This document shows positions 1 to 6,577 of a stretch of DNA of 21,823 nt, one piece after another; the stretch's first letter is position 1; every line of letters begins with the position of its first letter. This DNA comes from Mycobacterium sp. (GTDB lineage Bacteria; Actinomycetota; Actinomycetes; Mycobacteriales; Mycobacteriaceae). The position numbers and the translations under genes are program-made. Under the pieces are notes generated by a model. The model ran no database searches and was not told the origin of the DNA. It saw only the letters and a list, made by a program, of their open reading frames with translations. The DNA lies in NCBI GenBank assembly GCA_023264755.1, contig JAHFVB010000009.1, forward strand, positions 1 to 21,823, given 5' to 3'.

Positions 1-46
1 TGAAACAGTTGTCAGCGGGCTTCGGACACACCTCGGCGGCCACGGC

Positions 47-52
47 TAGGCT
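47..52 (+). promoter_or_regulatory. -10 element of a probably leaderless promoter
   Basis: The hexamer TAGGCT fits the mycobacterial TANNNT -10 pattern and ends 7 bases before the ATG at 60. No purine-rich Shine-Dalgarno sequence lies between it and the ATG. Together these suggest transcription starting at or next to the start codon, a leaderless arrangement common in mycobacteria. No convincing -35 was seen. Confidence 0.4.
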
Positions 53-59
53 TCGTTTC

Positions 60-413
60 ATGAGCGAAGCGGTCGACCCGTCCGTCCCTCCCAGCGGCAC
101 CGGTTGTGTCGAATGCGACGCCGCCGGCGGGTGGTGGGTGCATCTGCGCCGTTGCTCGGCGTGCGGGCACATCGGCTGCTGCGACGACTCGTTGGCCCGG
201 CACGCGGCCGCCCATTGGCGCGCCACCGGACACCCCATCATCCGGTCGTTCGAACCCGGCGAGGACTGGTTCTGGAACTACGAGACCAATGAGTACTACG
301 ACGGACCGGAACTCGCGCCGCCGGAATGTCATCCGGTCGAGCAGACCGTGCCGGGTCCCGCCGAGCGGGTACCGACCGACTGGATGGCGCAGCTCCAACG
401 CCGGGGTGGCTGA
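60..413 (+). CDS. UBP-type zinc finger domain protein
   Basis: A 117-residue cytosolic protein that is almost entirely one zinc-finger domain of the UBP (ZnF-UBP) type. Visible ligand candidates are C16 and C19 (CVEC), C32 and C35 (CSAC), C40/C41, H48, H52 and H58, in the order expected for this fold. The C-terminal part is rich in acidic and aromatic residues (GEDWFWNYETNEYYDG). In eukaryotes the domain binds the ubiquitin C-terminus; actinobacterial stand-alone versions have no established partner that I know of. The ATG at 60 is preferred over the upstream in-frame start at 9 because the domain begins shortly after it and a -10 element sits just upstream. The stop is six bases before the transporter gene, so the two are probably co-transcribed. 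The family assignment is firm; the role is not. Confidence 0.85.
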   Translation: MSEAVDPSVPPSGTGCVECDAAGGWWVHLRRCSACGHIGCCDDSLARHAAAHWRATGHPIIRSFEPGEDWFWNYETNEYYDGPELAPPECHPVEQTVPGPAERVPTDWMAQLQRRGG

Positions 414-419
414 ACCGAG

Positions 420-1373
420 GTGGTGAAGAGCTCGGCACGAGGGGCTGGCGACAGCACCTTCACCGTGCTCGTCGCGTTCGGGGCGAATTCGTTGATCGCA
501 GCGGCCAAGACGGTGGCCGCCGTGGTGTCGGGTTCTGCGTCGATGACCGCCGAAGCCGCCCATTCCTGGGCCGATACCGGCAATGAGGTCTTCCTGCTGG
601 TCGCCAACCGGAGGAGCGGCCGCGACGCCGACGCGAGTCGGCCGCTGGGTTACGGACGCGAGGCCTACTTCTGGTCGGTACTGGCCGCCGTCGGCCTCTT
701 CGTGGTGGGGGCCGCCGTGTCGATCTGGCGTGGCGTCAGCGAGTTACTTCATGGCGCAGAGGGCGGCGACGACTACCGGCTGGCATATTTGGTCCTGGCC
801 GTCGCCTTCGTGCTGGAGGGCACTTCGCTACTGCAGGCGATCCGCCAATTGCGACGGGAGGCCGGCGAATTCGACACCAGCGTGCTCGACTTCGCCGTTC
901 AGACGTCGGACCCGACGGTGCGGGCCGTGTTCGCGGAGGACAGCGCGGCGCTGGTCGGCATCGCTATCGCCTTCCTCGGCATTCTGCTGCACCAACTGAC
1001 CGGCGCGGTGGCCTGGGATGCGGCTGGCTCGATTCTGGTCGGCATACTGCTCGCAGTGGTCGCGTTCTTCTTGATCGACCGCAACCGGCAATTCCTCACC
1101 GGGGACCCCGGCTCACCCCGCATCAAGCAGGCGATCGAGGCCGAACTGAACGGCTTCCCCGAGGTCGCGGAGGTCCGTTTCCTGCGGCCCGAATTCATCG
1201 GCCCCAAGCGGCTTTTCGTCATCGCCAGCGTCGACCTGGTTGGCGACGCCGCCGAGTCCAAGATCGCGCGTACCCTGCGCGCACTCGAGCACCGGCTGGA
1301 GCAGCACCCCTACGTCGCCGAGGCGGTGCTGACGGTTTCCGAACCCGACGACGTGGGTATCCCTCCTCCGTGA
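420..1373 (+). CDS. Cation diffusion facilitator (CDF) family transporter, ZnT9-like
   Basis: A 317-residue inner-membrane transporter expected to export Zn2+ or a similar divalent metal by proton exchange. Six hydrophobic segments are visible at about residues 13-37, 38-63, 81-105, 120-143, 176-197 and 203-222. Helix 2 carries HxxxD (H48, D52), and helix 5 begins with an acidic residue (D174); both positions fit the CDF metal site. The LGYGREAYFWS stretch and the ending with HPYVAEAVLTVSE resemble the SLC30A9/ZnT9 branch. After residue 225 comes a cytoplasmic domain of the usual CDF ferredoxin-like size. The start is GTG, six bases after the zinc-finger gene. The stop overlaps the start of the 48-residue ORF. 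Metal specificity cannot be read from the sequence. Confidence 0.9.
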   Translation: MVKSSARGAGDSTFTVLVAFGANSLIAAAKTVAAVVSGSASMTAEAAHSWADTGNEVFLLVANRRSGRDADASRPLGYGREAYFWSVLAAVGLFVVGAAVSIWRGVSELLHGAEGGDDYRLAYLVLAVAFVLEGTSLLQAIRQLRREAGEFDTSVLDFAVQTSDPTVRAVFAEDSAALVGIAIAFLGILLHQLTGAVAWDAAGSILVGILLAVVAFFLIDRNRQFLTGDPGSPRIKQAIEAELNGFPEVAEVRFLRPEFIGPKRLFVIASVDLVGDAAESKIARTLRALEHRLEQHPYVAEAVLTVSEPDDVGIPPP

Positions 1374-1516
1374 ACCCTCCCGACCCCAAGACCATCGAAT
1401 CCGACTTCGGCCCCAAGGGCAGCGAAGACGTGCAGAGCGACCCAGCCAAGGGGGCCGAAGACCGGTCCGACTGGGCCGACGAAGGTGGCGCCACCGCCAC
1501 CGGCGACGACGACTAG
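1370..1516 (+). CDS. Small acidic hypothetical protein (48 aa)
   Basis: A short open frame starting with GTG inside a GTGA overlap with the CDF transporter stop, so it is probably translated by coupling. The predicted peptide begins MNPPDPKTIESDFGPKGSED and ends in ATATGDDD. It is hydrophilic and strongly acidic (about 14 Asp/Glu against 4 Lys/Arg), has no Cys or His, and lacks a signal peptide or membrane segment; it is probably disordered. Its TAG stop interlocks with the stop of the convergent oxidoreductase gene in a shared CTAG at 1513-1516. The coupled start, the absence of internal stops and the GC-rich third positions argue that it is real. No function is recognised. Weak metal binding or association with the transporter or zinc-finger protein is conceivable. 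Confidence 0.6.
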   Translation: MNPPDPKTIESDFGPKGSEDVQSDPAKGAEDRSDWADEGGATATGDDD

Positions 1517-3072
1517 CGGTCGGCCAACGCCTGCTGTGCGGCGTTGTAACCCGGGATGAAGGTAATACCGGGGCCGCCATGGCAACCGGCGCTGCCAAGG
1601 TAGAGCCCCTCGATCGGAATCGGTTGGTCCACATAGCCCCTGGGCCCAGGGCGGTTGATGCCAATCTGGTCCGGGTGGATCAGCCCATGGCAGTAGTCCC
1701 CGCCGGGCGCGCCGAACATGGTGCCCATGTGCTTGGGCGTGAACGTGGTGTGCCGCAGAATCAGGCGCTCGAAGTTCGGAGCGAGTCTGGTGAGCTTTTC
1801 GATCACCCTGCGCCCCATCTCGACCTTCATGTCCCCGTAGCTCGAGGTGGTGTGCTCGACCGGGAACCACAACGCGAAGGCCGACGCCGCGTGCTTGCCC
1901 GCCGGCGCCAATCCGGGATCGTTGACCGACGGAAGCTGAAGCGCAATGCTCGGGTCTGCGGGCACCACCCCGCGCCGACAATCCTCCCACTGCTGTTGCA
2001 GCTCCTCGGGGGTGCTGAATATTCCGATGTTCGATTGCAGCGCAGGGTCATTGAGCATGTCGTAGGGGGCGGCGAACTCGGGGATGCCGTCGAGCGCGAA
2101 GTGCATCTGCAGGTAGCTACCGCGGTGGTCGACGTGGGAGAACCGGGCGTGGACGTCGTCGGGCACCACGCTGGGCGCCAGCAGCTGGTTGATCGTGAGA
2201 TCGGGAGCCACCCCGGAGACGACTACCGGTGCCGATACCGTCGACCCGTCCTCGAGACGGACGCCGGTGACGCGGCCGGCGGCGGTCAGGATCTCGTCGA
2301 CCTTGCTGCGCAGCCGAAGCTCGCCGCCGCTTGCCTTGAACACCTCGCACAGGTGAGCCGTCAGCGCGCCGATGCCACCACGTAACTTCTTGACCAGCAA
2401 CGCATTTTCGTCGGGTGCGGCGAATCCGTAGGCCAAGGCGGCCGCGGTGCCGGGCGTAGCGGGCCCGCGGTAGGTGGTGTTCACCGCCAGTAGGGCCAGC
2501 ATCCCGCGGAGCGCACCGTGCTTCTCCTTGTCCGGCAGGAAGCGGTCCAGCACGTCGGTGACCGATCCGAACAACATGTCGGTGATGGACGAGCGCTCGA
2601 ACTCGTTCGTGGCGCAGGCGTACATCTCGTCGAGGGTCTTGGGCAGCTGGCCGGCGTCGAAGCGGCCCAGCGCCCGGGTCGGGGCCTGGGCCCAGGCCAT
2701 CAACCCGGCCATGCCGTTGACCGCCTCGGCCCCGTGGACCTCGTTGATGTGCATCAGCAACTTCATCGGGTCGGTGTAGTAGATCAGCGGCTCGTCGCCG
2801 ATTCCGCGGAGCGATACCGACATCACGTCGAGGTCGACGGTGGGCAGTTCGTCGAGACCCAACTCGCGGCTGACCGTCGCCGACGTCGGAATCTGGACCG
2901 AGCCGGCGATCTCGAACTGGAAGCCGTCGAAGAGTTCGACGGTCGAGGCCATTCCGCCTGCGTACAACTTGGAATCCAGGCACAGCGTGCGCAACCCGGC
3001 CCGCTGAAGCAGCACCGCCGCGGTCAGTCCGTTGTGGCCGGCCCCGATGACTATCGCGTCGAACTCCGTCAT
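1513..3072 (-). CDS. FAD-dependent phytoene dehydrogenase-like oxidoreductase (PYROXD2-like)
   Basis: A 519-residue flavoprotein. The N-terminus has the Rossmann dinucleotide motif GAGHNG (residues 10-15), followed by the acidic ribose-binding region ending in LCLDSK. The C-terminus carries a second FAD-contacting motif, GLYLGSAGCHGGPGITFIPG, typical of the CrtI/PYROXD2 amine-oxidase superfamily. Length matches the family. No carotenoid genes are nearby, so carotenoid desaturation is not implied and the substrate is unknown. The pair with an upstream TetR gene resembles Rv3829c/Rv3830c of M. tuberculosis, recalled from memory. It lies 50 bp downstream of the TetR gene on the same strand, with a palindrome filling part of the gap, so direct control by that regulator is likely. 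ATG at 3072 puts the Rossmann motif at the normal distance from the N-terminus. Confidence 0.88.
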   Translation of the reverse strand: MTEFDAIVIGAGHNGLTAAVLLQRAGLRTLCLDSKLYAGGMASTVELFDGFQFEIAGSVQIPTSATVSRELGLDELPTVDLDVMSVSLRGIGDEPLIYYTDPMKLLMHINEVHGAEAVNGMAGLMAWAQAPTRALGRFDAGQLPKTLDEMYACATNEFERSSITDMLFGSVTDVLDRFLPDKEKHGALRGMLALLAVNTTYRGPATPGTAAALAYGFAAPDENALLVKKLRGGIGALTAHLCEVFKASGGELRLRSKVDEILTAAGRVTGVRLEDGSTVSAPVVVSGVAPDLTINQLLAPSVVPDDVHARFSHVDHRGSYLQMHFALDGIPEFAAPYDMLNDPALQSNIGIFSTPEELQQQWEDCRRGVVPADPSIALQLPSVNDPGLAPAGKHAASAFALWFPVEHTTSSYGDMKVEMGRRVIEKLTRLAPNFERLILRHTTFTPKHMGTMFGAPGGDYCHGLIHPDQIGINRPGPRGYVDQPIPIEGLYLGSAGCHGGPGITFIPGYNAAQQALADR

Positions 3073-3100
3073 GCGAGCAGGCTCTCACACCGCGACCCAC

Positions 3101-3122
3101 GTTTTGTCAAAAATGACGAAAC
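3101..3122. promoter_or_regulatory. 22-bp palindromic operator candidate for the adjacent TetR regulator
   Basis: GTTTTGTCA and TGACGAAAC form an inverted repeat with one mismatch around an AAAA centre. The palindrome starts right after the TetR stop codon (3123-3125) and lies 28 bp upstream of the oxidoreductase ATG. On the minus strand it contains TTGACA (3110-3105), a good -35, so a bound repressor would block that promoter. The size and symmetry fit a TetR dimer site. No strong -10 was found at 17 bp spacing. Confidence 0.6.
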
Positions 3123-3731
3123 TTAGCGGCCGTTCGGTTCGAAGCCGGCCGCCACCGACTCCAGCGCGGTACGACACAACCGGGCCAATTCGGGTAGCTC
3201 ACGACGCTCGTCGAGCATCCACACCTCCATCGCACCGAACACCGCCGCGGCGATGCATCTGGCCGTCACCGTGATGCGCAACCGCTCGTCGGTGCCGGCG
3301 GCCACTTGGTCTGCGCGCACGAGGTATTCCTCGACGGCCTCCGCGAAATCGGCTTCCACCTGCCGAATGTGGCGCACGATCCGGCCCGCGTCGAGCTCTT
3401 GCGCCCGCAGTTCGGCGATCTTCGACACGGCCTCACCGTCATACGGCGCCGCCAACACGGCCGCATGCACCGAGTCGATTAGCGACTCCTCCGGAGCGTG
3501 ATCGGCGAGTGCGGCACGGAACCACTCCAGACCCGCGTCGTAGTCGGCGAACAGCAGGTCGTGCTTGGAGGTGAAGTGCCGATAGAACGTCCGAAGGGAC
3601 ACCCCGGCGTCGGCCGCGATCTGCTCCGCCGACGTCTCCTCCACACCCTGCCCCAAGAACCGCACCAGGGCGGCCCGGCGAAGGGCGTCGCGAGTTCGCT
3701 CGCTGCGCGCCGTCTGCGCAGGCCTCACCAT
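3123..3731 (-). CDS. TetR family transcriptional regulator
   Basis: A 202-residue DNA-binding regulator. Residues about 8-55 form a TetR N-terminal helix-turn-helix domain, with the recognition region AEQIAADAGVSLRTFYRHF followed by TSKHDLLFADYD, a standard TetR signature. The rest is the helical ligand-binding and dimer domain. The ATG at 3731 (MVRPAQTARSERTR) is preferred over the longer open frame to 3884, because the extra 51 residues overlap the upstream gene and look non-coding. The gene starts 14 bp after the stop of the small exported protein gene, and its stop abuts the palindrome at 3101-3122. It is most likely a local repressor of the FAD oxidoreductase; the inducer is unknown. Confidence 0.88.
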   Translation of the reverse strand: MVRPAQTARSERTRDALRRAALVRFLGQGVEETSAEQIAADAGVSLRTFYRHFTSKHDLLFADYDAGLEWFRAALADHAPEESLIDSVHAAVLAAPYDGEAVSKIAELRAQELDAGRIVRHIRQVEADFAEAVEEYLVRADQVAAGTDERLRITVTARCIAAAVFGAMEVWMLDERRELPELARLCRTALESVAAGFEPNGR

Positions 3732-3745
3732 GTGGGTAAGGTACC

Positions 3746-4102
3746 TCAGCCAATTGCCAGGCCGCCGCCGAAGATCAGCCCGTCGCTGTCGTGGTTCGGA
3801 CAGGACACGTCGACGTAGACCGTGGTGAACGTCGTTGGGGGCCCGGCGCCGTCGCTCGGATTGTGGATCGCGAGGACCCGGCACTCCGACAGCGGCCTGC
3901 TGCTGACACCGCTGACCCAGTTGATCTCGACGTTGTAGCCCTGCGCAGTCAGCTCGTCGATCACCGTCTCCGCCGACCCGCTGCCCGGCGCCGGGAACAC
4001 CGGGTTCGCGGCTGCATTGGGCGCAGCGACGATCGCCACGGCCGCGGCCAGAGGGACCACGGCCGCGGTGGCCCAGCGAAGCGTCGAGGACATGAAGTCC
4101 AC
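3746..4102 (-). CDS. Small Sec-exported mycobacterial protein of unknown function
   Basis: A 118-residue protein with a signal peptide: a short charged start, a hydrophobic core (ATAAVVPLAAAVAIVAA) and a likely cleavage after ANAAA near residue 32. The mature part is about 85 residues with two cysteines (SECRV and DVSCP), probably a disulfide, and ends in a glycine-rich tail. The pattern TVIDELTAQGYNVEINWVSG followed by LSECRV and TTVYVDVSC looks like a conserved small exported family in mycobacteria, but I cannot assign a function. An internal ATG at 4093 is an equally possible start. It sits 26 bp after the lipoprotein stop and 14 bp before the TetR gene, consistent with one transcript. Confidence 0.75.
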   Translation of the reverse strand: MDFMSSTLRWATAAVVPLAAAVAIVAAPNAAANPVFPAPGSGSAETVIDELTAQGYNVEINWVSGVSSRPLSECRVLAIHNPSDGAGPPTTFTTVYVDVSCPNHDSDGLIFGGGLAIG

Positions 4103-4128
4103 GATCCTCTTCGCGCGCGGCTATGTCA

Positions 4129-4821
4129 TCAGCTGGGCAGCTTGGCTTCGATCTTGGCGGCCAGCTCGGCCGCGGAACTCACCGGAGCGGTCTGCGGTTG
4201 GCACGTCTCCACGTCGATGATCAGGTTGGCCACCCGCTCCAACACGTGCTGGCACGCGCGGACCTCGGCGCCTTCGCCCCGGGTGATGGGCATGGCGAGT
4301 CGGGTATCGGTCTTGGCGAGCTCGCCACTGAGCCACTTGGGTAGCGGCTTGTCGTTGAGCGTGATGTTCACGTGGTGATTGGTGCACTTCGACCAGCGTT
4401 CGTCGGACTGCGCGAAGAACTCGCTCGCCGCTTCGGCGGTGGGATAGAACACCACCGACTGGACCGCCAAGGTGTCCCACGTGTCGACGTCGGGGGTGCG
4501 CAACGTCTGTCGGCGCACCCCTTGCCAGCCCTTGTCCCCGTCGCCCGGTCCGTAGATGGCGGCTTCTCCGACTTGCCAGACGCCCAAACAGTTGAGGTTG
4601 GGGAGCAGGTTTCGATTGTCGGCCATGGCGGTCTCGACCGGATGCGGCGTCAACGACTTGGTGCCCATCACGGTGTCGACCTCGTCGGCACTGAGCAACA
4701 GTTTGTTGAGCGCCGACGTGGGCACCAGTTGGGGCGGCTGCTTCTGTTGAGCAGGGGTGGCGTTCGAGCACCCGGTCAGCACCAAACCGGCCACGATTAC
4801 CCCGGTCACGTACCGCTTCAC
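4129..4821 (-). CDS. Lipoprotein with PknH-like extracellular sensor domain
   Basis: A 230-residue lipoprotein. A hydrophobic signal ends in the lipobox LTGC (Cys18), so the mature protein should be lipid-anchored outside the membrane. The mature domain resembles the extracellular sensor domain of mycobacterial kinase PknH and stand-alone relatives such as the Lpq/Lpp lipoproteins: LLLSADEVDTVMG near the start, a TPDVDTWDTLAVQSVVFYPTAEAASEFF-type core, and exactly four further cysteines (NCLG, SKCT, RACQ, ETCQ) that could make the two disulfides seen in that fold. There is no kinase domain, so it is an orphan sensor or ligand-binding lipoprotein. The start is GTG at 4821 with a purine-rich region upstream. 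It probably heads a minus-strand unit that includes the small exported protein and the TetR gene. Confidence 0.8.
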   Translation of the reverse strand: MKRYVTGVIVAGLVLTGCSNATPAQQKQPPQLVPTSALNKLLLSADEVDTVMGTKSLTPHPVETAMADNRNLLPNLNCLGVWQVGEAAIYGPGDGDKGWQGVRRQTLRTPDVDTWDTLAVQSVVFYPTAEAASEFFAQSDERWSKCTNHHVNITLNDKPLPKWLSGELAKTDTRLAMPITRGEGAEVRACQHVLERVANLIIDVETCQPQTAPVSSAAELAAKIEAKLPS

Positions 4822-4917
4822 TAGCTTTTCCGGGACCCTTCTCTTGGCCGGTCAGCCGGCACGTGAAAGTGCCCCGCCCCGAACATCATTGACATCAGGC
4901 TGAGCCGAAGTCTTGCG

Positions 4918-5460
4918 TCAGGCGTGAGTGCCCGCCGCGGCGCAGGCCTCTTGCACCTTGGTGGCGCTGTCGTTCATCTCGTTGGCGGTGGTGTTGAGAC
5001 TCTCGCCGCCACCGCGCAGACCCATCTTGATGAGCAGCTTGGTCGCGCCAAACGACCACGACCGCATCGGATTGGCGATGTCCGGGCCCAGCCCAGGGGT
5101 GTTCGCCGCGTCCATCGCCGCTGCCGCCGACTGCCGCAGCGCCGTCCGACCGACGGTATTGCTGCTGCTGGTCGCCGGATCCTGATAGTCGGGTTGGGCA
5201 TACGTCTCGAGGGCGTCGGCGAAATCGCCGTAGTACGCAGCGCTGGCGTCGAGGGCATCGGCGAACTTCGGGCACGCCGCCAGTGCGGCCGGGTCGGCGT
5301 TGTCCGCCGTCGGCCCCGCGAAGCTGACCGGGCCCGGTACTCCCGGGCTCTGCGCGGTGTCGCCGGGGTCAGCGGCTGCGCCGGGCACGACCGCCAACCC
5401 GATACTCGCCGCGACGGAAGCGGCGATGATCGTCCGTCGTATCGCGCGTACTGACCTCAA
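4918..5460 (-). CDS. Sec-exported hypothetical protein
   Basis: A 180-residue exported protein. I place the start at a TTG (5460) because a strong Shine-Dalgarno sequence, GGAGGG on the minus strand (5471-5466), lies five bases upstream, and the resulting N-terminus is a standard signal peptide (basic MRSVRAIRR, a hydrophobic core, cleavage after GAAA before DPGD). The open frame extends to 5595 with an ATG, but that extension would bury the signal peptide. The mature protein is Ala- and Asp-rich and mostly helical in appearance, with two cysteines (AACPKF, QEACAA) near the ends that could pair. I do not recognise a named family. It is separated from the lipoprotein gene by 96 bp, which could hold a separate promoter. 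Confidence 0.7.
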   Translation of the reverse strand: MRSVRAIRRTIIAASVAASIGLAVVPGAAADPGDTAQSPGVPGPVSFAGPTADNADPAALAACPKFADALDASAAYYGDFADALETYAQPDYQDPATSSSNTVGRTALRQSAAAAMDAANTPGLGPDIANPMRSWSFGATKLLIKMGLRGGGESLNTTANEMNDSATKVQEACAAAGTHA

Positions 5461-5862
5461 CGAAACCCTCCATGTCTGTTCGATTCTCGCCGATCCAAGG
5501 TACATCCGTTCGGCCACACCAAGACTCCGGAACGTAGGCGACGAAATCAACAGTCGCCACCGTAGATGTCTAGAAGATGAACGATTGACAAACACATCAT
5601 TGCGGCCCGAGGTCGATCACGCGGCCCGCGTCGGTACGCAGGCCCCAACGCCCAACTATTCCAGGCAGGCATTTCTATCGTCATGCGTGAGCATTCTTAA
5701 GGCCTTTCCCCAGCCTGAAGGCAAGACGCTCATTAGCTTTTAATCTGGCCCGAACTGTTGGTCGTGCGTTCACCGTTTCGACACCTAACCATTAGATGCT
5801 CCGACGCGAAAGATCCGTTGGATCCCATCTGAATTCGGACCCATGAGAGGCATCATCCCACC
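5461..5862. other. Divergent intergenic region between exported-protein gene and mspA-like operon
   Basis: A 402-bp stretch noticeably less GC-rich than its surroundings and without a convincing gene; open frames crossing it lack codon bias. It must contain the promoters for the minus-strand exported-protein gene and for the plus-strand porin operon. The left edge holds the GGAGGG ribosome-binding site used by the TTG start at 5460. A weak -35/-10 pair for the porins is TTCACC (5769-5774) and TTAGAT (5792-5797) with 17-bp spacing. GAGAGG at 5845-5850 is the only ribosome-binding candidate before the ATG at 5863, and its spacing of 12 is long. Confidence 0.5.
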
Positions 5863-6546
5863 ATGTTCATTCGCCTTGCCACGCTGGCTGCAGTCTCCGC
5901 ATTGCTGACGGTGGGAGCCGCGCCCCTCGCCTTGGCCGATCCGCCGCCAGACCCCGCCATCATGCCCGTCAACGCCCCCCTCCCGCCGGAAGGTGCTGTG
6001 CCGTCGGGTCCCCCCGGAGTGCTGAACACCCCGGATGGCTGGACGCTCTCCGTGGTGGGCACCAACGAAACCCAGCTTCCCGTAGCGCCTTTGACCACCG
6101 CCGTCTCCTCGCGCGAGTACCTGGTGGCCGGCACGTTCACCGGAACCGTCAGCGGTGGCGGCAAGACCAAGCTGACGGGCGGCACGCTCGAGGCCGGCGA
6201 ACAGATCGGCTGCGGAATCATCTCCGACGAAGAAGAGATCAACCCCGGCGCCAGCTTCACGCCCGGCATCAAGATCCCGTTCACCGGCTCGGGCTCGGAC
6301 GTGACCGCCGGATTCGGCGTCAGCTTGCAGGGCAAGATCTACCTGAAGCCCGGCACCGTGACGACCGTGGCGATCGACAAGAAGTCGTTCAAGGGCAAGA
6401 CCGCTCGCGTCAGCATCACCGGGGTGCGCATCAAGACCGACCAGTGCGCCGGCCAGTCGTTCATCCGGTCGTACGCCACCATGACGTCCTCCACCGACAA
6501 CACCGACGACGTCATCACCTACCTCGGCGTCACCAAGTCCGTCTAA
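5863..6546 (+). CDS. MspA family porin (first of tandem pair)
   Basis: A 227-residue outer-membrane (mycomembrane) porin homologue. A signal peptide ends at ALA just before DPPPDP (about residue 25), followed by a Pro-rich linker. The mature domain shows MspA-type landmarks: PDGWTLSVVGTNETQLPVAPLTTAVSSREYLV, a glycine-rich strand (GTFTGTV), TLEAGEQIGCGI (compare LELGYQIG in MspA), and an ending rich in alternating strand residues (SFIRSYATMTSSTDNTDDVITYLGV). MspA family members assemble as ring-shaped pores for small hydrophilic solutes. Unlike MspA itself, this protein has two cysteines (QIGCGI and TDQCAG), also present in the next gene, and an acidic run SDEEE directly after the first. It lies 31 bp upstream of its paralogue and is probably in the same transcript. 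Confidence 0.88.
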   Translation: MFIRLATLAAVSALLTVGAAPLALADPPPDPAIMPVNAPLPPEGAVPSGPPGVLNTPDGWTLSVVGTNETQLPVAPLTTAVSSREYLVAGTFTGTVSGGGKTKLTGGTLEAGEQIGCGIISDEEEINPGASFTPGIKIPFTGSGSDVTAGFGVSLQGKIYLKPGTVTTVAIDKKSFKGKTARVSITGVRIKTDQCAGQSFIRSYATMTSSTDNTDDVITYLGVTKSV

Positions 6547-6577
6547 GCCCAGTCGACCTCGAAACGAGAGCACCCAC

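Noticed and set aside
12..563. Minus-strand open frame opposite the zinc-finger gene
   Set aside because: The Cys/His ligand pattern on the plus strand is clear, and the minus-strand translation is Arg-rich nonsense.
1579..2385. A 268-codon plus-strand open frame
   Set aside because: Antisense to the FAD oxidoreductase with no recognisable protein features.
3732..3884. N-terminal extension of the TetR protein
   Set aside because: The 51 extra residues overlap the exported-protein gene, are Arg-rich, and are not part of a TetR fold; the ATG at 3731 gives a standard length.
4847..4873. Overlapping small hairpins (GCCGG/CCGGC and GGCAC/GTGCC) before the lipoprotein gene
   Set aside because: Stems of only five bases in GC-rich DNA are expected by chance; no T-run and no riboswitch-like layout.
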